This document shows, one piece after another, positions 21,501 to 30,015 of a stretch of DNA of 64,000 bases. The notes under the pieces were generated by a model. That model had not been told where the DNA came from. It saw only the letters and a list, made by a program, of their open reading frames with translations, and searched no databases. Both the position numbers and the translations under genes were made by a program. The stretch comes from Tritrichomonas musculus (Eukaryota; Parabasalia; Tritrichomonadida; Tritrichomonadidae): contig JAPFFF010000009.1 in assembly GCA_039105265.1 (NCBI GenBank), forward strand, positions 3,968,001 through 4,032,000, given 5' to 3'. Position 1 is the first letter of the stretch. Each line of letters opens with the position of its first letter.

Positions 21501-21784
21501 GAAAATTACCTAAAAATTCTGCAATGAAAGTTTCCGTTATTCTAACTCCCCGTAAAAACGAACATTTCGCATTTTTGTTGGATGATAAAGAAGATATTAT
21601 TGGAATTTACTCTTTCGGCTATGATGGATCAAGTATCGAGAAAGTCTGGGGTGATGACTCGCTTAATGAAAATATAAAAGTAGGACAAATCAAAACAATT
21701 TACAATTATAATGTTAGTTCGAAATCTTTTTGCGATTCTGAGAACAAAAATATCGATAATTCATTGATAGGATTTGCTATCTAA
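18587..21784 (+). CDS. Acidic, prion-like protein with a C-terminal CKK (CAMSAP/Patronin) domain
   Basis: 1,065 residues, ATG at 18587. Residues 1-300 are Ser/Lys/His-rich. Residues about 300-570 are extremely acidic, with tandem NQQETNEDEE units. Residues about 585-620 are Gln/Asn-rich and about 626-780 are Asn/Tyr-rich (prion-like). A Lys run precedes a folded end at 952-1065. That end matches the CKK domain in order and spacing: NFSKIISILRNQEGKLP, EHFAFLLDD, IIGIYSFGYDG, IKTIYNYNVSSKSFCD, NSLIGFAI. In CAMSAP/Patronin proteins CKK binds microtubules near the minus end, between tubulin dimers. The usual N-terminal CH domain and helical linkers are absent here. A microtubule minus-end or axostyle/basal-body role is inferred. 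The acidic tract would compete with tubulin tails or mediate partner binding. CKK is my reading by eye and needs a profile search. Confidence 0.78.
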   Translation: MNKFTLNPQNSSAMTSSESQFPFDITMKTAYVDDSEGVAEMVTKIDFYPKNSDSRHKNSYTKPTEQSHSHKKIIKKRKHHEAKEEKPTVKLANINPSSTNKPNIDRNMQYQNQIGINSSSTFQNSEISSSEYNQEELLNRLDGIIQKIRHTGLQNRLETKGPVINTTQREHLNHLPKINSQKIQANLSDSYSYTSNAQSEQSQEYYDNYYSTSMESDGSFQDQILTNKKKYHRHHGNHKKKVIRRSHRRKVSNSNSESNDYVEMIDKKTITIDHQADKQCQTLISGESLSFQEKSFQLTIERENKQKDEEEPEELEENKEYDEENNDELDEIEEEENENENKILSDENFSYHNSDQNFHSDPNREEENENIQKDEQQEEINLEEEEEENETEDEIKSKDQNFLSEGDDNEKEKKDNEEDQQAFPNQNEEEDKNSSNENQNQQETNEDEENQQENIENENQQENIENQNQQETNEDEENQQETNEDEENQQETNEDEENQQENIENQNQQENDEEQDLQISKGEKNAKFLNEEEDKENLLNSSEEEKLDEKETIQQKDGNTQKAPNNEQGDDTNRVRPNNNDLITTPNRAQSQHQQYRNQQQQQQQSPMNNQNRRPPSQILKGESSPNNRYYPNDGNYYNDGDYYDYNRNYRNNNYNYDQNWMNPNNTYDFNRNNNNFNNDRNYNSFNNGNYYYNNRPYNNGYDRNYMNSPSNYNPNYNPNYNRYYNSEMGNYNPQNSFHYPNYNQNNNLSYNRQPPRYNNNNQNNNNSFSPNKSFSRQSQVVFSTFQRSKTPNKPAQSPLKSPPRLPPTTSSDAESHIVSNITMQEIEMTNQNIMDSSSSSIQPGSSRTGTVSDFLQNPISDKNKSLVSTLPPRKPSFEPSSIIYGDDGVWMFLPLEKDEEDSNEIDENENDEEKHEKEECEKAEEKSLTAIEKIEKEEEASKKSKKKKKKSSIVLTPNFSKIISILRNQEGKLPKNSAMKVSVILTPRKNEHFAFLLDDKEDIIGIYSFGYDGSSIEKVWGDDSLNENIKVGQIKTIYNYNVSSKSFCDSENKNIDNSLIGFAI
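19903..20114. repeat. Gln/Asn/Glu-coding tandem repeats
   Basis: In-frame repeats of about 30 bp coding NQQETNEDEE alternate with shorter NQQENIEN units, seven or more in a row. All are multiples of three, so the reading frame is kept. They lie in the acidic region of the CKK protein. Confidence 0.85.
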
Positions 21785-21996
21785 GCTATTTGTTTATTAT
21801 TAATTCTTTCTTTTGTGTTGTGAAATATAAGAATAAAAAATAATTATCAAAAAAATTAATTTTAATCAACTTGCCTAAAAAGTTCATTTTTTTTGATTGT
21901 TTTTTTTTTAAATATATGACCATTAACAATTATTATTATATACATAAGCAAAAATTTTTAATATGTTTCAAAAATAAAACAACCAATAAAAAAAAC

Positions 21997-22066
21997 TCGC
22001 TGGCCGGGAATCGGACCCGGGTCACAGGAACGACAATCCTACATGATACCATTACACTACCAGCGA
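21997..22066 (-). tRNA. tRNA-Asp (GTC)
   Basis: Read on the minus strand, the 7-bp acceptor TCGCTGG pairs fully with CCAGCGA. The D arm includes TAGTGTAATGG (A box). The anticodon stem TAGGA/TCCTG encloses loop TTGTCGT with anticodon GTC. The T arm CCGGG-TCCGATT-CCCGG carries the B box. 70 nt, no intron, CCA not encoded. A run of eight T follows the 3' end on the minus strand (a Pol III terminator). Confidence 0.95.
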
Positions 22067-22795
22067 CTTCATTTATCAAATATTTATTTATTATTTAGTT
22101 AATTTATAGATCATTTGAATGAAATGCTAGATTCTTTTAAAAATGATTTATGAAAATCGGAATATAGCCTAAATAAATAAAAAAAAATCAATCCCACTAT
22201 TTTGAATTGATGAAAATAACTTTACCATTGCTTAATTCTATCAATTCATCAAATCATTCATAACCATATTTATAACCATTTCACTTCTTTCAGAAAATTT
22301 GAAAAACTATACTTTCAATTCACAAATTCTCGTATTGTACAAAACCACCAAAGGTCTGAAATATACATATATTACTTTATAAATCTTGTATGAGATCATT
22401 CTCTCATGCTTTTTTTTTTTTTTTGAAAAAAACTTTCAAAGATTATCAATGATAATTTATCATTGAATGATTTCTATTTGAGAGCACCCACATTATTTTG
22501 AAAGCTATTGAATTTAAAATTTTTATTCAAATTTCTTTGAAAAACAACCACTTTTATTTCTCCCATCAAATCATATAAACCCAATTTGCGTTTGACAATA
22601 ATAAATCTTTTAAAAGATTTTGTTAATACCTTAGATTTATTTAAAATAAAAATATAATTTAATCAAATCTAATTTATTATTCAGAAAAGAAATGCTCTAA
22701 CACAAAAAGAAAGAAGAATATGTATTTATGAATATTTTTTTAATCCGGAAAAAATCAAATAAAAATATAGATTTATAATAAAATAATCATTTCAA
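22067..22795. other. AT-rich intergenic region
   Basis: Upstream flank of the tRNA gene and 3' flank of the small gene at 22796. It contains a 15-base T run and a near-perfect palindrome TCAATGATAA-T-TTATCATTGA at 22446-22466. No gene seen. Confidence 0.5.
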
Positions 22796-23017
22796 TTACT
22801 CTTCAAGAGATTCAGCTATAGGAACAGAAATAGCTTCTCCATCAACCAAAGCATTTCTCCTTTTACAAAGGAAAGCATCAAGATTGCTTGATGAAATATC
22901 AGATACTTTAGAATTTAAAGTGGAGGATGCCAATCTTCTTCCTGATCGAATTTCATCCATAAGCATTTGATCAATCACAGAGCTTCTTTGTGGAACAACA
23001 TCACTTGCAGAAGACAT
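22796..23017 (-). CDS. Small hypothetical protein (73 residues)
   Basis: ATG at 23015-23017, TAA-type stop at 22796. The composition is clearly coding (Ser, Asp, Val, Arg, Ala) and unlike random AT-rich frames; it contains SVIDQMLMDEIRSGRRLASS and DAFLCKRRNALVDG. No signal peptide or membrane segment. A good initiator-like TCATTTTT lies 9-18 bases before the ATG on the minus strand. I do not recognise the family. It could be a small soluble regulatory or structural protein. Confidence 0.6.
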   Translation of the reverse strand: MSSASDVVPQRSSVIDQMLMDEIRSGRRLASSTLNSKVSDISSSNLDAFLCKRRNALVDGEAISVPIAESLEE

Positions 23018-23025
23018 TTGAATAT

Positions 23026-23033
23026 AAAAATGA
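23026..23033 (-). promoter_or_regulatory. Initiator-like TCATTTTT
   Basis: On the minus strand TCATTTTT lies just upstream of the ATG of the 73-residue gene and fits the TCA-Y-W trichomonad initiator pattern. It supports that this short frame is expressed. Confidence 0.45.
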
Positions 23034-23661
23034 AGTTAATTTAACTGAACTTTTCCTCAAAATTTTAACTTTGAAAATTTCAATTTTTTACGTTATTCTT
23101 TCAATTACTAATGTAAAAAATTCTGAACTAAAAAATCTTAACTCAGAATTTTTTATTTGCTGATCAAATATAAACTCAATTTTTTATTTTATTTTTTTTT
23201 TTAGTAGACAAAAAGCATTGAATTGAAAAGAAATATAATTAATTATGCATATGCTTATGAAAAATAAATATGCGTAAAACAAGCACCAATTTTTTGGATA
23301 TTTTTTTGATTTTCATAAAATCATTTTCAGAAAACAAGTTTTAAGTTTAAACTTGCTTGTTTTGGTCAATATCAATGATTTGGTCCAAATGTTTTGGACC
23401 AATACTTTTGGTTTTAATTTGAAACTTTTATGGCATGACCATTTGAATTCAGAGTTTATTTAGCAGCCGAAATGACTATTGAAAATTTTGCTGTTTTGTT
23501 ATCTTTAAAAATATATTTTAAAATCATGAATACTACAGGAAAATAATTATAAAAATAATAATACAATACAATAAAAAAAATAAAAATATTGAAAAAACTA
23601 ATATTTTTTAATTTTTGTTATTGAACTTTTTAAATGGACTTCTAAAGAAAACAAATTTATA
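23034..23661. other. AT-rich intergenic region with palindromes
   Basis: Upstream region of the small gene (minus) and of the kinase-Sel1 pseudogene (plus). Notable inverted repeats are AACAAG...CTTGTT within 23332-23362 and TTGGTCCAAA-TG-TTTTGGACCAA at 23380-23402. No gene seen. Confidence 0.5.
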
Positions 23662-24590
23662 AATGATTCAAGATTATCTTATTGATAAAAATAAGAATAC
23701 GAATTATTTGATTCCTTAGATTCAGGTTCTTATGGGAAAGTTTTCTTGTATAGAAGAAAGGATAATGTAAAATTATTTGTGGCAAAAACATGCAAAGGAT
23801 GGAATACAAAAGAGCAACAAAAAGATTTTCTCACAGAAATTATTGCTTTAACTAAAACCAAAAGTTCAAACAATTCCACAAATCCAGCAATTTTATCTTT
23901 TTATGGCTTTAATTTTAACGGACTGGGCAAAAATCGTAACCCAACTATCATTACAGAATATATATGCAATGGTTCACTCAGTAAATCCCTTCCAAATATA
24001 CCATCATCTAAAAGATATATAATTTTACTTGGTATAGCCAAAGGGATGAAATATCTGCACTCATTAAACATTGTACATAGAGATCTAAAACCAGAGAACG
24101 TTTTAGTTGATGAAAAATTTTATCCATATATTTCAGATTTTGGCCAGTCCAAAATCATAGAAAAAACTTTAAAAAATGCGAAAATTGGTACAATAACTGG
24201 ATCTTTAGCTTATATGGCACCTGAAGTTTTATCAGAAGAGTCATCTACATATAATTACAAAATTGATACGTATTCTTTTTCATTAATTGCTTATCAACTC
24301 TTTACGGACATCAGACATATGAAAATGTACAACCACATGAAATATTAACAGAAATTCCAAAAGGAGTTTGTCCAGATGTGAATCTCATTGGTAATGATTA
24401 TATTAGATCATTTTAACAAAAGTGCTGGAATTCAAATCCGGATGAAAGGCCATCTTTTGATGATATTGTTATTGAAATTTTTAAACCAAAATTTCGAACA
24501 GCCATGCAAGCGAATGACGAAGAAGTTAAAAATTATCTTCAACTTTTTGGCGAAGCTTTAATTGACACAGAAGAAGACATTGACACGATA
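23662..24590 (+). pseudogene. Broken protein kinase domain (kinase part of a kinase-Sel1 gene)
   Basis: The ATG at 23662 opens MIQDYLIDKNKNTNYLIP, then the frame shifts near 23697 into a protein kinase. Motifs are all recognisable: Gly loop SGSYGKVF, lysine in FVAKTCK, IVHRDLKPENVLVD, ISDFGQSK, AYMAPEVL. A frame change near 24305 is followed by YENVQPHEILTEIPKGVCPD and by CWNSNPDERPSFDDIV, with an in-frame TAA between them at about 24415. The domain resembles the tyrosine-kinase-like kinases that trichomonads carry fused to Sel1 repeats. The breaks make an active product unlikely. Some could be assembly errors, but the TAA and the missing start frame argue for real decay. Confidence 0.8.
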
Positions 24591-27320
24591 TGACGATAAA
24601 GAAGAATCTTCATTATTTTACAAAATGGCAGCCGATAAAGGCAACATATCTGCTATTTTTAAATATGCCACATATTTATTTTCATCATGTTTATGTAGCA
24701 TAAAGGCATGTTGATGCTTTACAATGCTTTACAAAATAAAGAAGAAGCTTCCAAATATTTCAAAAAAGCGGCTGATAAAGGAAATGTCGAATCAATGCTG
24801 AAATATAGTCATGCGCTTAATAATGCTGATGGAATTGATTCTAATAAAGATGAAGCTGTTACATGTATTAAAATGGCATTTGATAAAGATGATCCTGAAG
24901 CTTTCAGCATTTATGGACATTTATTGCAATCAGGTGAAGTTGAAATGTCAGATGAAAAAGATGCAGCTTTTTATTACAAAAAAATCAGCAGATCAAGGAA
25001 ATTTAAATGGAATCAACAATTATTTTTCATTAATTAAAAGTAATGCTGCTAATTATGATAAATCAGGAAAATTGTTTTATTACAAATTGGCTGCAGATAG
25101 AGAGAATGTTGATGCAAATTGTTCTTATGCTGATTTGATTTTTGATGAAGATAAAAAACCCGCTTTTGAATGCTATGAGAAAGCAGCGAATTATAAAGAT
25201 GCATGTGGACTGTATAAATATGGACTGATGCTATATAATGGTGATATTGATACCAAAAAAATAAATAAAGAAGAAGCCATTAAATATATTAAAAATGCTG
25301 CAGATAAAGGAAGGGTTGAAGCGATGATTTTTTCGTGGTGATTATTTACGTACTGAAAAAGGAACCGTTAAATATATGCGTAAAGCAGCCAAATATTATA
25401 AATTAGCAGCTGATAAAGGGAATATTTTAGGCACTTTTATATATGGTTGTATAAACTATGCAAATAATTTTATGGATAGTGAAGAAAGTATTAAATATAT
25501 CAAAAAAGCAGCTGATGAAGGCCTTGATGAAGCAATTGAAAGGTACATGTGTATATTATCTAATGAAAAAGAACTTTTTAGTAGAAAAGAAGCAATTGAC
25601 TATTATAAATTAATGATAGCAAAAAATAATAATGTAAAAGCAATGTTTTATTATGCATCTGAAATATTTAATGATCAGAATCATAATGATCCACTTAATC
25701 GAGAAGCTATTCATTATTTCAAGTTGTCTGCTGATAATGGAAAAATTGAATCAATGGATCTTTATGGAACAATACTAGAACGTGGTTTATCAATAGAATG
25801 TGATAAAAAAAAAGCTGCTCGTTATTATAAAATGGCAGCTGATGGAGGATATCATCCATCAATGCATAGTTATGCATTGATGCTTTCTAAAGGAGATGGA
25901 ATCGATATGGATAAAGCGGAAGCTGCAAAATATTTCAAAATGGCTGCAGATAAAGGAAATAATGATGCAATACACATCTATGGTGATATTTTATTCATTG
26001 GAGATGGAGTTGAAATTGATAGAAGCAAAGTAATTGATTATTTGAGAAAATCAGCACAAAAAGGAAACTTTATTGGTAAAATGAAATACTTACAAACATA
26101 TGCCTTTCATGAAGATAATAGATATGCAGGCTATGATTTTAAATGTTTGCTTCAACTTTTCAATAAACAAAATAGAGAACAATTAATTAATTATCTTAAA
26201 AGATTTGCTGATAAAAGCAAAAATTCAAATGCAATGTATTCATATGGAAAACTAGAAGAAAACATGGATTACATTAAAGAAGCAGCAGATAAAGGAAACA
26301 TTTATGCAATGCATGATTATGCAAATTTAAACAAAGAAAAAAGTTTGATTTACTTTAAAATGGCAGCAGATAACGGATTACCAGATTCAATGTATAAATA
26401 TGCAATGCTTCTAATTAATAGCGATATTAGAACAGCTGACGATTATCTAAAAAAAGCTGCTGATAGAGGATATTTAGAAGCAATGCATCAGCATGCTTTA
26501 ATTCTACTTAAAAACAATGATGAAAAAGAAGCTTTACGTTATTTTTTAATGGAAGCTGAAAAAGGCAACGGATCCATCAGATACAATATAGCTAAAATGC
26601 TTCACGATGGTAAAGAAACCACACAGGACAAGCCATTGGCTTCTTATTATTTTAAAAAGGCTGCTGACTATGACAATCATTATGATTCAATGATGTCTTA
26701 TGCACAAATGTGCCTAAAAGGTGATGGAATTGATATGACCAAAAATGAAAGTTTCAAATACTTCGAGAAAGCTACAAGGCAATTCAAAGAAAAAGAAGCA
26801 ATTTATAAACTATTTTTCATTTTTGTATACAATTCAATTTTCAATTTATTATTGAAAATTAATAATTATTTATTTCAAAATTGAGAAGATTATTTTCATT
26901 ATTCAATACTATTCAGAAAAATTGTGTTGTATGCAAAAATGACTCGCAGATCAAATTGGTATCAATAAAGTGTTAAGATTTTCTATTCGTTATGTTTCGA
27001 CTGAAACATCAGATGATTTTGTTGATTGCAGAACTGAAGCTGCAAATTGTTTTTGTATTCTAGCAAATATGTATAACGTTGATGCAATGATGAGATTTGC
27101 TCAAATGCTATACGAAGGCGACGGAATTCCTGTGGATAAAAAAAGAGCCGCTCTTTACTTCAAAATGGCAGCTGACTTCAAAAATGTTGACGCAATGATG
27201 AAGTATGCTCAAATGCTAATCAAAGGCGACGGAATTGATAAAAATCAAAAAGAAGCTGAAATTTACTTAAATAAGATAAAGGATTATTCTAACTCAGCAA
27301 ATAATGATGGAAAAAAGTGA
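24591..27320 (+). pseudogene. Frameshifted Sel1-repeat region of the same kinase gene
   Basis: Sel1-like repeats (about 36 residues; pattern EAxxYFKMAADKGNxxAMxxYGxML..GDGI) run through the stretch in changing frames. The longest open segment is 25376-26884 (502 residues, about 13 repeats). Frame changes occur near 24700, in an A7 run at 24978-24984, and in a T6 run at 25328-25333. Stops at 26882-26884 and 26940-26942 precede a last open segment (26943-27320) with two repeats (LYEGDGIPVDKKRAALYFKM). Sel1 repeats form helical superhelices for protein binding. In trichomonads they often follow kinase domains, so this is probably the C-terminal half of the gene at 23662. Two of the breaks are in homopolymers. 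Confidence 0.8.
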
Positions 27321-27890
27321 AAATAAATAAAAAAAAGTCAATTTTTCTACTTTCTTTTTCAATTTATGACCAAAATACTTACTGATTGTTTACATAAATA
27401 GCAAATATTATATTATTATAATAATTTAATTTGTTTATGACTGTAGTTATAACAATTTTTGTTATATCTGTTATTGATAAAAAATATGCTAATATTGAAC
27501 ATATAACATTAATATTCTTTACTTCATTGATTTGGAAAATGAATATTTATTAAGTTTTTTGATCATGTAAAATTTCCTTAAATTTAGCCATATTTTTCGG
27601 CAAGATACTAATAAATCAACTTTAATTCAGAGTTAATTTCAGAGAAAATTAAAACTAATATTAATTGCAACTTAATTAATATTTTAATATTATATTCTTT
27701 TTATTTAAATGAAAATTTATGAAGCTATAATAGAGATGGATATTTAAAACTTTATTAAAATTTTAATAGAAAAGCTTATAACGTACAGCTCTCAAAATTC
27801 TATGAGATTGAATTTTTTCAAATAAATATTTGAGTACTATTCACAATTTCTAATTATTTTCCAAGCAAAATATCTTCAGAAAAAATCATA
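27321..27890. other. AT-rich intergenic region
   Basis: No gene or distinct repeat seen. It contains the promoter region of the intact Sel1 gene. TCATA at 27886-27890 abuts the ATG. Confidence 0.5.
27886..27890 (+). promoter_or_regulatory. Initiator-like TCATA abutting the ATG
   Basis: The context AAAAATCATAATG places TCATA directly before the start codon of the Sel1 gene. The same AATCATAATG occurs before the inferred start of the giant LRR gene, so it probably marks both transcription starts with very short leaders. Confidence 0.5.
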
Positions 27891-29246
27891 ATGAGCGCAG
27901 ATTTAGATCAGTCAATTATATCTCCAGATTTTGCAACACCAGACCCATTAAACAACGATGAATTAGAATGTGTTCCTGCTCCAGATGGGCAATCAGTATC
28001 TCCTCAAATTAACGAAGTTATTGATACCCCAGCTTACAAAATTACTGTTACCCAAAAGAAACCAGATGATCTTAAAATTGATATTGATGTTGATATTGAT
28101 TTGCTCGTTGCTGACGCTAAAAATGGAAACCCAGAAGCTATGTTAATATATGGAAAAGTTCTTTTTGATGGAAAAATTGTTCCTCAAAATCTTCACAAAG
28201 CAGCCTATTATTTCAAGCAAGCAGGAAAGCGAGGCCATGCAGGTGCAGAAATGCTATATGGCTTCATGCTTGAAAATGGACTTGGCGTTGACAGAGATAT
28301 ATCAAAGGCAGTTACTCATTACGGTCAGAGTGCTCGTCTTGGAAACCCTGCAGGACACATAAAATATGGCCAATGCTTAGATAGCGGTCGAGGAGTTCAG
28401 CAATCAAGAACTGGTGCAACTAAGCATTTCAAAGCAGCAGCAGAAGCTGGTCATGGATTAGGTTGCTATTATTACGGATATGCTCTCTTGAAAGGACGAG
28501 GAGTTGAATCAAAAGACCTTAAATTAGGATCATCATATCTCAAAACAGCAGCAGATCAAGGTATCCCAGAAGCTCAACATCTTTACGGATATGCACTTAT
28601 AAACGGAGTAGGAGTTGATAAAGACGAAACCTTAGGAATCAAATACGTTAAAGATTCCATTCAAAATGACTATTCACCAGCTTTGATCTTATATGGCGAA
28701 ATGCTGGTTGCAGGCAGAGGAGTAGAAAAAGATTATGACCAAGCATTTCAACTTTTCCAGAAAGCTGCTGATAAAGGAGATTCAAATGGATTAAACAATA
28801 TCGGAAAAATGTACCAATTAGGCTACGGCGTTGAGAAAGATGAGACAAAAGCTTTTGAAATGTTTGATAAAGCTGCCGAAAGAGGCAATATTCAAGGAAT
28901 GGCCAATTTGGGAATATGTTATCTTCAAGGAACCGGCACTTTAATACAAGAAGACAAAGCTGTAAAACTTTTCAAATTTGCTGCTGAGCAAAATAATCAG
29001 TCAGCAATTATTTTGCTTGGAAGATGCTACGAAACTGGCCAAGGAATTAGAAAAAATGTAAAAAAGGCTTATCAAATGTACCAAAAAAGTGCCAATTTGA
29101 ATAATAGCGTCGGTCTTTTCAACCAAGGAAGATGCTTAATAAAAGGCATTGGCGTTAAAAAGAATATAGAAGAAGCAAAGACTGTTCTTCAAAAAGCAGC
29201 AGACTTGGGAAACAACAATGCAAAAAAAGTATTAGAACAATTATAA
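27891..29246 (+). CDS. Sel1-like repeat protein (451 residues), intact
   Basis: ATG at 27891, TAA stop. Residues 1-70 are acidic and Pro-rich, probably disordered. From about 75 to the C-terminus there are about ten Sel1-like repeats of 36 residues (for example PEAMLIYGKVLFDGKI, AGAEMLYGFMLENGLGV, AEAGHGLGCYYYGYALLKGR). No signal peptide, membrane segment or catalytic domain. Sel1 repeats usually act as adaptors that hold partner proteins, as in SEL1L of ER-associated degradation or bacterial enhancers; the partner here is unknown. Codon use is less AT-biased than in the broken kinase-Sel1 gene upstream, and the repeats are more regular, so this is an independent conserved gene rather than a duplicate of it. 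Confidence 0.88.
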   Translation: MSADLDQSIISPDFATPDPLNNDELECVPAPDGQSVSPQINEVIDTPAYKITVTQKKPDDLKIDIDVDIDLLVADAKNGNPEAMLIYGKVLFDGKIVPQNLHKAAYYFKQAGKRGHAGAEMLYGFMLENGLGVDRDISKAVTHYGQSARLGNPAGHIKYGQCLDSGRGVQQSRTGATKHFKAAAEAGHGLGCYYYGYALLKGRGVESKDLKLGSSYLKTAADQGIPEAQHLYGYALINGVGVDKDETLGIKYVKDSIQNDYSPALILYGEMLVAGRGVEKDYDQAFQLFQKAADKGDSNGLNNIGKMYQLGYGVEKDETKAFEMFDKAAERGNIQGMANLGICYLQGTGTLIQEDKAVKLFKFAAEQNNQSAIILLGRCYETGQGIRKNVKKAYQMYQKSANLNNSVGLFNQGRCLIKGIGVKKNIEEAKTVLQKAADLGNNNAKKVLEQL

Positions 29247-30010
29247 TTTCATAGATTTTTATTGATATTTTATAAACCACTATCATTTTTTAATTGTCTC
29301 CGTTTTTCGATTCATACTTTATATAAGGTTTTTATATATTCTACCCTTTGAAATTTAATTCTTTTTTTAATTTTTAAATATTCAATTAAATGATGAACTG
29401 AATTGCTCCCTATACTAAAATTTAATAGGAATGGCCTTTATTCATCTCATTTATAGCTCAAAAGAAGAAAAATCAATATTATTTATTTATCATTTTTTAA
29501 ATTTTTTGGAAAATAAAATGTTTTCTTTAATATATATAATGACTTAAATGAATTACACAAAGTAAAATAAGAAATAATCGGTATTTTAGAAAACGTTATT
29601 TTCTATATTTCAATAGAAAACGTTTTTCTTTGGTGATAAAATATCTTATTGATTAAATAATAAAATTAATAATAATAACAATATTTGATAATTAACTTAA
29701 TTATTAACTTAAAAAAATCATAAAAACAAATAAATTACTTGGAGTGATGAATAAAATCATCTTTCTTTTCCCAAGCAGAACACGTTAATCTAAACAATTC
29801 AAAAAGTATCATCGAGATAAAAATTAATAATTTAGAATTAAAATATATCAATATTTTTCTTATTATACATGAATACAACTCTTAATATATTTATTTTATA
29901 TATGAAATAAAATATATAAATATATTTATCAATATATGATTGACTAAATTATACAAAATAAATGTTTTGCCGATTCTGTATTCAATTTCGATATAAACAA
30001 AATTTTAAAA
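29247..30010. other. AT-rich intergenic region
   Basis: Contains inverted copies of GAAAACGTT around 29588-29628 and long A/T tracts. In its last part the frame of the LRR gene is already open (ATG at 29962), but the start at 30016 is preferred. No other gene seen. Confidence 0.45.
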
Positions 30011-30015
30011 TCATA
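30011..30015 (+). promoter_or_regulatory. Initiator-like TCATA deciding the start of the giant gene
   Basis: AAAATCATAATG is identical in its core to the motif at 27886. Because it lies downstream of the first in-frame ATG (29962), it suggests translation begins at 30016. Confidence 0.45.

Noticed and set aside
21871..22098. 75-codon plus-strand frame
   Set aside because: It reads through the antisense strand of the tRNA-Asp gene.
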